Part shown: positions 40,001 through 47,530 of the stretch, piece after piece
How the letters are laid out: every line of letters starts with the position of its first letter
Numbering within the stretch: the first letter of the stretch is position 1
DNA from: Sipunculus nudus
Taxonomy: Eukaryota; Annelida; Sipuncula; Golfingiida; Sipunculidae
Direction: 5' to 3'
NCBI GenBank assembly: GCA_026874595.1
Contig: CM049306.1
Span: forward strand, 79,200,142-79,264,141
Length of the DNA: 64,000 nt
Notes under the pieces: generated by a model
What the model was told of the DNA's origin: nothing
Database searches by the model: none
What the model saw: the letters and a program-made list of their open reading frames with translations, nothing else
Program-made: the position numbers and the translations under genes

Positions 40001-40600
40001 CATATATGTATATATCATGTGCAACATCACTGTTGTATATTAAAATAAACCATTTGAAAAGACTGCCTTTCTAACTATTTCTAAATTTATTCAGTTTCAT
40101 CATAAATACAGTTTACAGTAATGTAATTCCTGTTAGGGCCTCAAGGCTTTCAGAACTGTTTTAAAGAGGGTATAATATATTTAGAGGTACAGCAGGGTCT
40201 CCTTCATCTTTTAATACTATTTATATAATAGTAACATTAAATCATAGAAAAAACAAATGAACAGATAGGTTTATAAACAGACATAGATAGATTTGATTTA
40301 TTATATAAATAAATTGGATGACATTCCATATCACAATTATAATAATGAATGATAACATTGACACTGTATTTGATAAACATTAAGTTCCATATTCCTACTT
40401 CCACAGAACAACTGATCGAGTCAATGGGTAACCTTGCCAACACGTGTCCCTTCAATGCAACAGGCCACCCTGCCTTGACTGTGAATGCAGGGTTTATTCA
40501 AGGGCTACCTGTCGGTATGCAGATAGTTGCCAAGCACTGGGAAGAACCGACGCTGTTCAACGTCGGACAAGCTGTGGAAAAGATAACCAGCAGAAACTGA
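8051..40600 (+). CDS. Amidase-signature hydrolase, bacterial nitrile-pathway type (12 coding exons)
   Basis: Coding segments: 8051-8066, 8689-8796, 9254-9380, 10102-10274, 19703-19842, 25094-25294, 25696-25767, 28018-28174, 29702-29764, 36509-36639, 37943-38099, 40407-40600. All eleven introns are GT-AG, phases agree at every junction, and the total is 1539 nt (512 aa plus TGA). The product should hydrolyse amides to acids plus ammonia. The amidase-signature triad is intact: Lys106 in IAIKDN, cis-Ser181 in GGSSSG and nucleophile Ser205 in GGDTGGSIR. The 99-residue Lys-to-Ser and 24-residue Ser-to-Ser spacings match what I recall for Rhodococcus amidase. [23 protein letters not shown] and NATGHPA also recall that bacterial group rather than FAAH or GatA. 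There is no signal peptide or membrane segment, so it is likely cytosolic. The start is uncertain because the frame stays open upstream to the acceptor-like site at 8004. The substrate is unknown. Confidence 0.93.
8218..8557 (+). mobile_element. PIF/Harbinger-like MITE, copy 2
   Basis: This 340-bp relative of the element at 7211 lies in the opposite orientation, flanked by TAA at 8215-8217 and 8558-8560. It sits in amidase intron 1, 151 bp after the first exon. The two elements diverge visibly but share long stretches, including the GC-rich subterminal segment around GATGCGGGCGG. Confidence 0.88.
8689..8796 (+). CDS. Amidase exon 2
   Basis: Follows TGTTGTAG and ends at donor GTGGGC, phase 1 on both sides. 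It encodes residues 6-42, containing [20 protein letters not shown], the helical N-terminal region that precedes the catalytic domain in this group. It is the least conserved part and was identified by frame continuity. Confidence 0.85.
9254..9380 (+). CDS. Amidase exon 3
   Basis: Follows TATTTTAAG and ends at donor GTAGGT. It encodes residues 42-84, including [20 protein letters not shown] and the conserved SENPNNAW segment, with Trp84 split across the intron (TG|G). Entry phase is 1 and exit phase 2. Confidence 0.9.
9569..9995. repeat. Foldback-type element with ACTTGAGTACT inverted arms
   Basis: The left arm (about 9590-9640) and right arm (about 9940-9985) are imperfect inverted copies built from GAGTACTTG and GGCATTACCC-like segments. 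It lies wholly in amidase intron 3. The arms resemble the ends of the hAT-like insertion at 14920-17052, suggesting a related non-autonomous element. Exact ends and target duplication are not resolved. Confidence 0.55.
10102..10274 (+). CDS. Amidase exon 4 (catalytic lysine)
   Basis: Bounded by CCTTCAG and GTGAGA, entering in phase 2 and leaving in phase 1. It encodes residues 84-142 and carries Lys106 in [16 protein letters not shown], the general base of the Ser-Ser-Lys triad. The segment [14 protein letters not shown] leads straight into the next exon, so the following 9.4-kb intron hides no missing coding sequence. Confidence 0.95.
12801..12924. repeat. CT-rich microsatellite
   Basis: Imperfect (CT)n and CTTT repeats of about 120 bp inside amidase intron 4. 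Low-complexity open frames on both strands here (serine/leucine-rich or arginine/glutamate-rich) are artefacts of the repeat. Confidence 0.97.
13437..13458. repeat. Poly-C run
   Basis: A mononucleotide C tract of about 22 bases in amidase intron 4. The length may be unreliable in the assembly. Confidence 0.95.
14625..18115 (+). mobile_element. TGTATCCGCC-type element, copy 1, interrupted
   Basis: The left end (near 14625-14660) carries a degenerate TGTATCTGAG followed by AAGTTTTGCGGATAC. The right end (near 18080-18115) carries AGCAGATACACTTAATCGCT and TGTCAACTGCC. Between them are the ~280-bp units of this family, with landmarks CTTGGATAGCTTT and CATTTTTGCACAG. The 2.13-kb insertion at 14920-17052 splits the first unit. 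No coding capacity is seen. Confidence 0.75.
14920..17052. mobile_element. hAT-like non-autonomous element nested in another repeat
   Basis: The terminal inverted repeats CAGGCTTGGGTCAAGTAC (left) and CAGGCTAGGGTCAAGTAC (right, read from the other strand) differ at one base. Perfect 8-bp duplications ATAGCTTT flank it at 14912-14919 and 17053-17060. Subterminal GTACTTG motifs repeat densely at both ends. Uninterrupted host copies elsewhere (for example near 26008-26035) read straight through this site. The 8-bp duplication and CAG start suggest hAT; no transposase frame is recognisable. Interior 15748-15900 has GC-richer segments that could be another buried element. Confidence 0.82.
18674..19108. 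mobile_element. Short hAT-like element with TA microsatellites
   Basis: The ends CAGTGGCGTCAAT and CATGGGCATCAAT (the latter from the opposite strand) are imperfect inverted repeats. A perfect 8-bp duplication GTATCATA flanks them at 18666-18673 and 19109-19116. G/C-homopolymer-rich arms enclose two long TA tracts (about 18785-18841 and 18949-19004). It lies in amidase intron 4, about 600 bp before exon 5. Confidence 0.78.
19703..19842 (+). CDS. Amidase exon 5 (cis-serine)
   Basis: Follows TTCACTGACAG and ends at GTATGT, entering in phase 1 and leaving in phase 0. It encodes residues 142-188, including [20 protein letters not shown] and the amidase-signature glycine/serine loop GGSSSG (179-184) with the cis-serine at 181. 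Confidence 0.96.
20990..21560 (+). repeat. ~144-bp tandem repeat behind a poly-C run
   Basis: Begins near a C tract (about 20996-21004) and contains roughly three units marked by TTGTTCCTAC (near 21132, 21278 and 21420) and AAGGTCAAATC. It lies in amidase intron 5 and has no coding features. Confidence 0.6.
21609..23248. mobile_element. Inverted-repeat element with GATTACAATTAC arms
   Basis: The left arm (about 21625-21760) and right arm (about 23115-23248) are rich in alternating GATTACAATTACG-like motifs in opposite orientation. The right terminus, read outward-in on the other strand, starts CCAGGGTTGGGGTAATTG, which resembles known hAT ends. The left terminus is degraded and no target duplication is recognisable. 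A related fragment occurs near 52640-52725. Confidence 0.5.
24293..25030 (-). mobile_element. 5'-truncated non-LTR retrotransposon
   Basis: On the - strand, codons from 25000 down to 24617 encode about 127 residues resembling the C-terminal tail of a LINE reverse-transcriptase protein: [20 protein letters not shown], then [24 protein letters not shown] and CYIC. Downstream the - strand ends in an AATAAACTTCTTC microsatellite tail near 24320-24296. Candidate 8-bp duplications AATGATTG lie at 24285-24292 and 25031-25038. It is a dead fragment without the catalytic core, inserted about 60 bp upstream of amidase exon 6. Confidence 0.75.
25094..25294 (+). CDS. Amidase exon 6 (nucleophilic serine)
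   Basis: Follows TCTCGCCAG and ends at GTATGT, phase 0 on both sides. It encodes residues 189-255: [19 protein letters not shown] with nucleophile Ser205, then [16 protein letters not shown] and [17 protein letters not shown], all hallmark amidase-signature segments. This is the most conserved exon of the gene. Confidence 0.97.
25696..25767 (+). CDS. Amidase exon 7
   Basis: A 72-nt phase-0 exon after CTAACACAG, ending at GTGAGC. It encodes residues 256-279, [16 protein letters not shown] plus QVKEYSKM, matching the conserved IAG-D-DPRQ segment of bacterial amidases. A TGTATCCGCC-type element begins only 15 bp after its donor. Confidence 0.93.
25783..27183 (+). mobile_element. TGTATCCGCC-type element, copy 2, most complete
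   Basis: Starts TGTATCCGCCAAAAC, forming a near-perfect hairpin with GTTTTGCGGATAC at 25799-25813, and ends near GGCGGATACA (27147-27156) followed by GTCGCTTGTC. The interior has tandem units of about 279 bp (landmark TGTAGCCCTTGGATAGC near 26004, 26282, 26561 and 26841). Each unit has palindromes centred on GGTGGCGCCACC. It fills most of amidase intron 7. No transposase frame; the class is unknown. Confidence 0.82.
28018..28174 (+). CDS. Amidase exon 8
   Basis: Acceptor GTGCCAG, donor GTTAGT, entering in phase 0 and leaving in phase 1. It encodes residues 280-332, including [20 protein letters not shown] and [14 protein letters not shown], which align with the helix and strand segment after the catalytic core in bacterial amidases. 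Confidence 0.94.
28300..28585 (+). mobile_element. PIF/Harbinger-like MITE, copy 3
   Basis: A 286-bp element flanked by perfect TAA duplications (28297-28299 and 28586-28588), 125 bp after amidase exon 8. It is nearly identical to the copy at 55231-55518, differing mainly in A/T-run lengths and one or two bases. It is shorter than copies 1 and 2. Confidence 0.9.
29157..29625. mobile_element. AGTGATG-ended inverted-repeat element with GAGTCC motifs
   Basis: The left end AGTGATGAAGTC and right end AGTGATGTAGGACT (other strand) are imperfect inverted repeats. Both arms are dense in GAGTCCAAGTCC. Related pieces occur at 32101-32330 and 45344-45738. It lies 77 bp upstream of amidase exon 9. Target duplication is not resolved, so the superfamily is unknown. 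Confidence 0.6.
29702..29764 (+). CDS. Amidase exon 9
   Basis: A 63-nt exon after GGTTTTCAG, ending at GTAGGG, phase 1 on both sides. It encodes residues 332-353, [20 protein letters not shown] plus G, corresponding to the AVW---EGA--M segment of the bacterial family. Its short length makes it easy to miss without phase matching. Confidence 0.92.
29887..31950. mobile_element. TIR element with ten dispersed GTTACGGGTGGGAC motifs
   Basis: The terminal inverted repeats at 29887-29912 and 31925-31950 match at 23 of 26 positions and start GGGCCAATTGCG. Ten 14-bp motif copies lie inside. Two are inverted, at 29917-29930 and 30077-30090. Eight are direct, at 30238, 30437, 31178, 31194, 31210, 31368, 31549 and 31756, most exact or with one or two changes. 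No protein-coding frame is recognised. The target duplication is unclear. It sits in amidase intron 9. Confidence 0.78.
32101..32330. repeat. Half copy of the AGTGATG/GAGTCC element
   Basis: Begins CCAGTGATGTAGTTGAGTCC and carries the GAGTCCAAGTCC-rich left arm of the element at 29157-29625. It lacks a matching right end and runs into another repeat. Confidence 0.55.
32597..34453 (+). repeat. AGCTCAGCTGA...GACCCATGGGTCCCTTGT repeat, copy B
   Basis: Shares both ends with copy A at 10325 (TTTTTAGCTCAGCTGACTGT at the left, CAGCTGAGCACCGTGACCCA at the right) and internal landmarks such as TTAGATGTCCCCAAGATCTC. A related partial left end lies just upstream at 32335-32596. A C-run near 33408-33420 and AT-rich sequence lie inside. 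Confidence 0.65.
34629..35262 (+). mobile_element. TGTATCCGCC-type element, copy 3, internally shortened
   Basis: Starts TGTATCCGCCAAAAGG with AGTTTTGCGGATAC, continues through about two ~280-bp units, then stops at a GGTGGTGCCACCT palindrome followed by ATTCTAGTTTAAT. Those last bases also follow the right end of copy 2, suggesting loss of the terminal part by recombination. Confidence 0.72.
35263..36508. other. Amidase intron 9, right part
   Basis: AT-rich intron with C-rich homopolymer patches (near 35620-35650, 36153-36170 and 36265-36275). A GATGTCATGTTGTGG segment near 35768 also occurs near 33866 in the repeat to the left. A degraded right end of the CAGCTGAG repeat family lies near 36363-36396. 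No additional exon was found. Confidence 0.55.
36509..36639 (+). CDS. Amidase exon 10
   Basis: Follows GTTGACAG and ends at GTATGA, entering in phase 1 and leaving in phase 0. It encodes residues 353-396, including [20 protein letters not shown] and [16 protein letters not shown]. The last matches the L--TVKL-GL-G-Y segment of bacterial amidases. Confidence 0.93.
36787..37215 (+). repeat. TTTATTGTCCCC repeat, copy 1
   Basis: Begins GTTTATTGTCCCCCGCTTCC, passes a GTCTGTCTGTC microsatellite and ends near GTGGAGGACATAAAATTCTT. A second copy with the same landmarks lies at 41938-42307. The position in amidase intron 10 is probably neutral. Confidence 0.6.
37943..38099 (+). CDS. Amidase exon 11
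   Basis: Follows CTTTGCAG and ends at GTATGT, entering in phase 0 and leaving in phase 1. It encodes residues 397-449, including [20 protein letters not shown], the conserved [11 protein letters not shown] segment that closes the core sheet of amidase-signature enzymes. Confidence 0.95.
38346..39549 (+). repeat. AGCTCAGCTGA repeat, copy C, with tandem internal units
   Basis: Starts TTTTTAGCTCAGCTGACTGTGA and ends near AGCTGAGCATCATGGCCCAT-TGGCCACTTGTTTT. Inside are about five units of roughly 145 bp marked by GGAAACCTGAA (near 38505, 38660, 38818, 38959 and 39090). It appears inserted into another repeat: sequence on both sides (38172-38345 and 39550-39800) is continuous in the copy at 42836-43236. 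Confidence 0.68.
40407..40600 (+). CDS. Amidase exon 12 and stop
   Basis: Follows TTCCACAG. It encodes residues 449-512 and ends in TGA at 40598-40600. It contains [18 protein letters not shown] and [15 protein letters not shown], the C-terminal substrate-pocket segment shared with bacterial amidases, and ends AVEKITSRN. An overlapping frame at 40444-40698 is a shadow. No polyadenylation hexamer lies within 2 kb downstream; the first AATAAA noticed is near 42967. Confidence 0.95.
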
Positions 40601-41090
40601 GGAAACCTGTACACATAAAGAAGAAGTTGACCAGGAAGCATGTTAATGGGTATAGCAACATCAGGGCCAGTACCAATAACATTAAAAATTCCTGGTAAAT
40701 AACATAGAATATATTTAAATACTGTGGGATGGGACAAATTGTTTGGTGTAAGTGTCACAAATGTCTGCTTTTTTGCCACCATAAAGTGATATGTGCTTAA
40801 AGTAGGTTAATGATTTATGTAAACAGGAAAACAAATGGAGTAAAACTTGGAAACTTATCTGATAACTTATGCAGTTATCATCTTATAGTCATAATGTTCA
40901 GCCTTACTGCAGGATCTAATGTATAACATGGCAAGCCAAGAACTCTCTCCTCTCTTTACAACTATATGTACAATAACCTTGAGTGCAGGCTCATACAACA
41001 GTGGTCTGTGGCTTAACCTTTCGGGGGGGGGGGGGGGGGGGGGGGAGGTTATTTACATGAGTATGGCTGCATTTGTCTCAGGTTTACCAC

Positions 41091-41135
<45 letters not shown>

Positions 41136-41937
41136 TGAACTTCCTTGTAAGTTATAGCAACTCCTTCCCTGATGTCAATATTAGTAAAGTTAAAAGGTTA
41201 ATTGTTCAATTTGGTGTCTTGTTGATGTCATATTTCAGGGTACAGATGTTTATAAGTCATAATGGTTATTTTAATATTACATTTACACAGACACATACAA
41301 ATAATATTCAAGGTGAAACATTCTATAGAAATGAAATGATATAGGTGATATATAAAAGACCTACAGCTGGACGTATTCAGATGTCTATATTGTATTGATT
41401 TGTCACCTGTTAACTTAAGTAACATTAACATACCTACATACATCTATGTATACACTGTAAAAAATGATTTCATGTTGAAAAGTTGACAAAAGCACTCTCA
41501 TAATATGCAGTGAAACTGCAGATATATATTTCATAACTAGATTAGATCTTAGATTTTCAAGTGCATCATTTTGATTGTTGCCTCCTGGTGATTCACTGTT
41601 TAAATTCTACATAAATGGTTTTTATTCCTATAAGGTTCCAGGATATGATCACATGAGGTGATAAGCACTACATTGGATAAATGTTGTTTGTTGTTTGCTT
41701 TATGTGCAGAATAATACAATTATATGAATGTCAAATTCACTGAATCAAGTAATATTTCTGAGTGAAGATTCAACTGCAAATTAGTTTGCTGTAAGTGGAA
41801 AGGGACCTGACAGATACTGAATATCTCAACATTTTAATTTAACTCTTTGCTGCTCAATAACATGACCATTGAGCTTTCTTCCTGGATAAGGACAAAGTGT
41901 ACATGTAGCAAATTATTACAAGAAATATAGTATAAAG

Positions 41938-42307
41938 GTATTTATTGTCCCCTGCATCCTCATAACAGGGGATATTGATTTCGGATTGTCTGTCTGTCTT
42001 TCTGTCTGTCTGTCTGTCCGTCAGGTTTTCCATGCAATAACATCTGATTTCATTCAAATTTTGGTCACCGATTCCTCTCATGCATACCTTTGTTGATATT
42101 GGTTTTGAAAAAAGTGTCTGTCTGAAAATAATTCCCACCAGCTCCAAGAACAAAATAAGATTTTGTTCTTATTTCACAGCCAAAATTACAACATGTGGAG
42201 ACATCTTCAGGTGAAAATATAAACTAAAAGATTGAAAAGGCAAGTATGAATGACAACAAGAGGCGGAAGCGGAGGATATAAATTCTTCAAATTTACTTGT
42301 TGTAGTA
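41938..42307 (+). repeat. TTTATTGTCCCC repeat, copy 2
   Basis: Shares the ordered landmarks of the copy at 36787: GTATTTATTGTCCCCTGCAT at the left, a CTGTCTGTCTGTC tract, TTTGGTCACCGATT, and a GCGGAGGATATAAATTCTTC end. Confidence 0.6.
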
Positions 42308-42835
42308 ATATAATGTGGACTTAAATAACCAAGTCTTGTGTTCTTCAAGATTTTTTTGTTGAGAATGTTTTCATTAACAAAAAAACTTATCCTGAATCTC
42401 TACCTAGAGTTTTCATATCAATTCTGATGAAGTCTGATAAAAACTTGGCTTTTCATAAGTCACACTATGCATCAGGGATTGGATTGATTTTTAATTCTGT
42501 GGTCTCAAGATGACAAACTGTGTGTTGGTTTATGCTGGGATGAAAAAGGTGGCACAGCTAGTGTCAAATATGGTGACTATCCCGAGTAATTACTGAAAAA
42601 AATTTAAGACGGCACAGTTTCTCCTTGTTATGTGAATAGGACAAAATGGTGCATGCTTAAAAGAGTTACCATGAAAATTAGTAGTATTGAGTGACATAAG
42701 ATGGATACATTTGTGTTCATTCAGAAAAATTTCATAAAAAATAATAATAATTATGGTTAATAAGGCTTCAAATACTCCCATTTATGGTGTAGGTGAAGAT
42801 AAATAGTACAGTATAGGTGTAAGTGTTTTATGTTA

Positions 42836-43236
42836 TAGTCCATTTCACCACCTGCTGTCCACCTGTTTTTTGTAGATGATTTACCTAAAAGTTTATATTT
42901 TTCAATATTTTCCAAGTAGACAACACAAGGAAGTGACAACCTAATATGGCAGTTAAGAATTTTACAATAAATCCCCCGTTTATGTTTCACAACATTTTAG
43001 TCTCTTTATCATGATCTGGCAGATATGGTGTGTCCCTCCATAAGTAGCCATCTTTGTTTTTGTTGGTTATATTCTTTAGAGTGTTTACATGAGATTATCG
43101 AATCAGCAGCTGTCAGTTCAGGCTGTTTTTGCATGTGACCAATGACCTTGACCGCCATAAGTGGGTCTGATTTGTTGTAAAATGTAAACTGATTTCTCAT
43201 ATTTTAAGAAAATACTGTAACTCAAATATGGCATAA
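42836..43236 (+). repeat. TTATAGTCCATTT repeat, uninterrupted copy
   Basis: Begins TTATAGTCCATTTCACCACC and contains GAGTAGCC-like sequence near ATAAGTAGCCATCTTTGTTT and TGACCTTGACCGCCATAAGT. The same order is seen at 38172-39800, split by a 1.2-kb insertion, and largely on the opposite strand at 47022-47530. Confidence 0.62.
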
Positions 43237-43646
43237 GGTAGGAATATAGTTACCTAGTTGAAAATTAGGTTCTGTAATCCTATATATATATCTGATCATG
43301 ATGGAACATTGATATGCCCAATGTACCAGCAGTATGCTTATTGAAAATGTTTGACCTTGCTTATCTGTAAGCTCAATTATCCAAACAAATTTCATGTACC
43401 CCAAGGGATGTAGAGTTCTACTGCATATATGTTACAAATAAAAATCAAGGTTACACATCCATGTTTGGTCCATGTGATGTGTATATTTGATGCAGCTTCA
43501 CACTTAAGTCTTAAGTTATTATCATGAACAAATTAGCAAATTAATAAATTTTAATGAATAGTTATAAATGAAGAGTTTTAAATAGACAAGATTTGTGGTT
43601 GTTCTGTGATAATTATCATGCTTGCAGTTATTATTTCACATACACA

Positions 43647-43697
<51 letters not shown>

Positions 43698-44211
43698 TTA
43701 TTGCAGGAATATTTGGTAATGTGATATTAATGATTTGTTATAGGAAAAGTATCCATAATGGAAGGCATTGATATTAATATCATATTGTTATTCTGGAAAG
43801 TAAATATTGTTTGGTTGGATTTTGCTTGTGTGCAAACCATTGTTTGTGAAATAAGATAGAGCACTGTTCGGGAACAAATAAGCTTTGCCTGTTATTTAGC
43901 CTGCCTTGCCATATATTATTACTTCCCGGTGATAGTAGTATGTATACAAAACAATGCTTTGATAAAATGAATAAAATGTATTTTTTTGCTCTGTGTCTCA
44001 GTAATTGTGAATATGTGCGTGGCTGTGAAAAGTGGCTGTGAGTGAGGGTGAGATTTTAAAATAATGCACTTTTATAAATGAGATATATTTAATAATATTA
44101 AAATATTAATGTTACATGGAAATTAATTTTAATCAATGCATACCAGGTTTAAAATTACCTGTATAAATTATTTACTTAATAGGGTCTTAGATGAACTCGA
44201 AAACAGGTAAT

Positions 44212-45087
44212 TGACAAGCGACGTGTATCCGCCGAAATCAGGTTGGTACGGGTGAAGTGAGTGATGGATTGAGTGGGAAGGGGAAATAGAGTGAGAAGAT
44301 GGGGCAAAAATTTGAATGTCCTCAAAGAAATTGTAGTTAGACATTGGCAGATGTTTGATTAAACATGAACTATGAAACCATGATCATCAGTAGGCAAAAA
44401 TTTCCAGTAAAACAGTGAACAGTAGAAACCCTCATGAAAACAGCTGAGTAGCACCATCACATGTAATCCCAGACATGTACAATTTCAGGCCCATATGTCA
44501 GACCACTCCTGAAAGAAGTCCAAAAAACACTGAGAAAAGTGCATTAATTTGTTCAACGAAAACAGGAAGGTAGGTGGCGCCACCTGTCTGGTTTATGAAA
44601 AAAATTTCCAAGATGAATGGACATGCCAAATTTCAGACCAATACATTGAACCACTCCTGAGATCTGAGCAATTTTCACCCAATGCAAATGTATGGATGGA
44701 TGCCTTAGGAAAATGATTGCAGATGGCACCACTAGTCTTAAGTACAAAACGGAGAAGTCCAAGGTCTATGGATATGCACAATTTCAGGCCAATACCTCAA
44801 ATCACTCCTTAGATAAAGGCAATTTATGCTACGGAAAGGTAGGTGGCGCCACCTGTTTGGTTTGTGAAAACTTTCCAAGATGGATGGACATGCCATATTT
44901 CAGACCGAGACCATGAATCACTCCTGAGATATGAGCAATTTTCACCCAAAGCAAATGTATGGATGGACGCCAAGGGAAAATAATTGCAGATTGCGCCACC
45001 TTGTTTAGTATATGATGGAGGAGTCCAAGATATATGGATATGCACAGTTTCAGGCTTATACCACAAAACACTGTTTTGGCGGATACA
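44212..45087 (-). mobile_element. TGTATCCGCC-type element, copy 4
   Basis: Lies in reverse orientation. The left end has GACAAGCGACGTGTATCCGC followed by C, and the right end has GTTTTGGCGGATACAA at about 45073-45088. The interior carries AGGTGGCGCCACCTG palindromes near 44574 and 44840. The units are more diverged than in copy 2. Confidence 0.78.
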
Positions 45088-45343
45088 ATTAAAAACACCT
45101 AATCCATTAATTTTAAATTAAAGAATTGTTGCATACATTCTATCTTCAGCCTTATTTAAAACAAACTATGGTAATTATGGTAATCGTTATGACGTCACAG
45201 TTGTAACGAAGGTATTTAATCCTGGTCCCTGACTTGAGTCAAGATAATATCATTGCCACGGGCGCAATGTAATCAGTGGGAAGTTCCGGTCTGGACAAGC
45301 TCCATGTATTTTATTTATTAAATATCATAATGTTATAAATGAG

Positions 45344-45738
45344 CAGCGATGTAATCGAGTCCACCTTCTTCCAGTCCCAGTATGAGTTAAGACTACGTAG
45401 AGTCCTTCAGGTTCGAGTAAAAGTCCGTGTCATCTGATATCTGGAACCCAAGTACAATAAAAATCTCCTTATCCAATAAAATTTGAAATGGAAATCTGAG
45501 ATAACAATACAAAAGTTTTATGTTAGTTATTGCATTTGACCCCCGATGCAGAGCTTATGCTAGGTATATAGTCTTTTATTTTGTAAAATACAGTCAGTAC
45601 TTTGCACATGTATATAAATTTCTTTATTGTATTTGCAAAAGCTTTCCTTCTACTATACTCGATTTAACCTTGGCGTGATTTTTCATACAAAGACTTTACA
45701 GCCGAGTCCCTAAAACAATTGAATCGAGTCAATCACTG
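45344..45738. repeat. AGTGATG/GAGTCC element, diverged copy
   Basis: Starts CAGCGATGTAATCGAGTCC and ends GAATCGAGTCAATCACTG, so both inverted ends of the family at 29157 are present in degraded form. Confidence 0.5.
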
Positions 45739-46549
45739 TAAAATGAGCCATTATTCGAATGTTATCTAGCAGACATATAATGAGCCAGCCTTATGTCTGT
45801 GTGTGTGTGTGTGTGTGTGTAATCAGTAGGCTTGTTACACCTTCACTTAGTAATACTAGAGCATGTAGCAACGTGGTTATGAGCTTGGGCCTTATCAGTG
45901 CTTATATCGCTGATTCATTAAGTAAATTAGTAAATTGTTTGCATACAGATCAAAACTTCCTTTTCGTTAGTTTGTATTTTTCCTTCCTGTCCCAACTTTT
46001 TACCATAACCCTCGTGTATTTTCGTTAATTTAATACTGTTTATAAATTCTGTGACATTCATGTCAGTAATTTTCATAGAATGTTGGCTCACAAATGCTCA
46101 TTACGAGACATCAGACGCCGAACAGGTATCTATACCACTTGTCTCGATAATTTGTCTTCAACTTTAAAAAGATACCAGATATCATACAATGGCTTCAGTG
46201 TGATGATTCAAGCTGGGCTTTTAAAGGAATGCTAAATTTGCAAATCTTCCCATTCGTTCATCCAAACTATTTCTTAAATGTATTTTCCTAGAACATTTGG
46301 TTAAGTTAATACCTGTACATGAGATGTGTTCCAAGGTTGATCCCACGAAACACATCCCATTATGTGTACGTTATGATATCTGCAAGAGACACGAAGCCGA
46401 GGTGCATATTCAAGTTCACAGCCATCTTCCACCACAATCTAGTCATAAGCAGACATTTATGGATTTTGACCTCACACCGTGCAGCAAAGGGAACCGGAAG
46501 CATTTGATAAGGTCTAGCTTTATGACCTATGTTCAGCAGAGATCCAAAG

Positions 46550-46724
46550 CAGTGGCGGATCCGGGGGAGGCAAGGAGGTACTAACCAAAACAGGGTTCAG
46601 GGTTTCAAACCAAATTTTGCGACCCTGACCCCCTCCCTTGCGGACCAGAGGATCTTTTTATAGGTTTTCTTTCAGTCTTCCTGGGCGTGACCCTCCCCTT
46701 TCCAAAATCCTGGATCCGCCCCTG
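46550..46724. mobile_element. 175-bp hAT-like MITE
   Basis: The terminal inverted repeats CAGTGGCGGATCC and CAGGGGCGGATCC differ at one base. Ends of this kind (CAG-GGCGGATCC) are common for metazoan hAT MITEs. Only CAAAG is shared by the flanks (46545-46549 and 46725-46729), so the expected 8-bp duplication is not evident. A probable relative lies at 53987-54185. Confidence 0.6.
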
Positions 46725-47021
46725 CAAAGGAATAACTGGTCTGACTTCCGATGCTTCTCCAGTCAATGCATCTGTACCAATGGGTTAAATACTTGCACCA
46801 GCTGTTCTATTCTATCGTTGCATAGTCGAGGTCTCATTACTACTGTTTTATTAAAATTTTAACTTTCCTAGAGGGACAGAGAGGTCAGCCAGTGAATGGC
46901 AGTTCACAGTGCACCAGGAAGCAGTAGTGCATGTTGATACTGTAATCCATTAAAGCACAATGGACTGTTCATGGTGTTATTTCTTACGGACAAAATACCA
47001 TTTCTCCATCTTAACCTTTTA

Positions 47022-47530
47022 TAGTCCATTTTATCCCCTAATGTTCACCTGTTTTTGCTATGAAATTTTTTTATTGGTTACATTTCAAGGGAAACAATTA
47101 TAGTGTAGAATTTTGGATTAAAGGACATAATTTTCACCAAGGTATTAAAATACCTATCTTATACCTTATTATGAAACAGAATTATTTGAAAATATGAGAG
47201 ATCAGTCTACATCTTACAACCTATCAGTCCCACTTATGGTGGTCAAGGTCACTGGTCACATGCAAAAACAGCCTCAGTTGACAGCTTCTAATTTGATTAT
47301 GTCATGTAAACACTCTAAAAATATAACTAGCTAAAACAATGATGGCTGCTCATGCAGGGAAACATCATGTCTTCCATTGTGAAGAGAGAAAAGTGTTGTG
47401 CAACAAACTGGGGATTTATTGTTAAATTCTTAATTGCCCTATAGGTTGTCACCTCCATATGAAGTTTCCTAGGAAAAATCGCAAATTATAAACTTTTAAG
47501 AAAATTATCTACAAAAACATGTGAACTGGC
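47022..47530 (-). repeat. TTATAGTCCATTT repeat, inverted copy
   Basis: Shares CCACTTATGGTGGTCAAGGT and the CATGCAAAAACAGCC segment with the complement of 42836-43236. Both ends resemble each other in inverted orientation (TTATAGTCCATTTTATCCCC at the left, TACAAAAACATGTGAACTGG at the right), suggesting a terminal-inverted-repeat element. Confidence 0.55.

Larger units (their letters stand above)
40601..44203. other. Region downstream of the amidase gene
   Basis: Contains 3' untranslated or intergenic sequence and repeats: a G run at 41023-41045, a TA tract at 41092-41128, a TTTATTGTCCCC repeat at 41938-42307, a TTATAGTCCATTT repeat at 42836-43236 and a TA tract at 43649-43697. No gene or RNA was recognised. 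Confidence 0.6.

Noticed and set aside
8051-40600. Bacterial contamination as the source of the amidase
   Set aside because: The coding sequence is split by eleven consistent GT-AG introns filled with the same repeats as the neighbouring animal gene.
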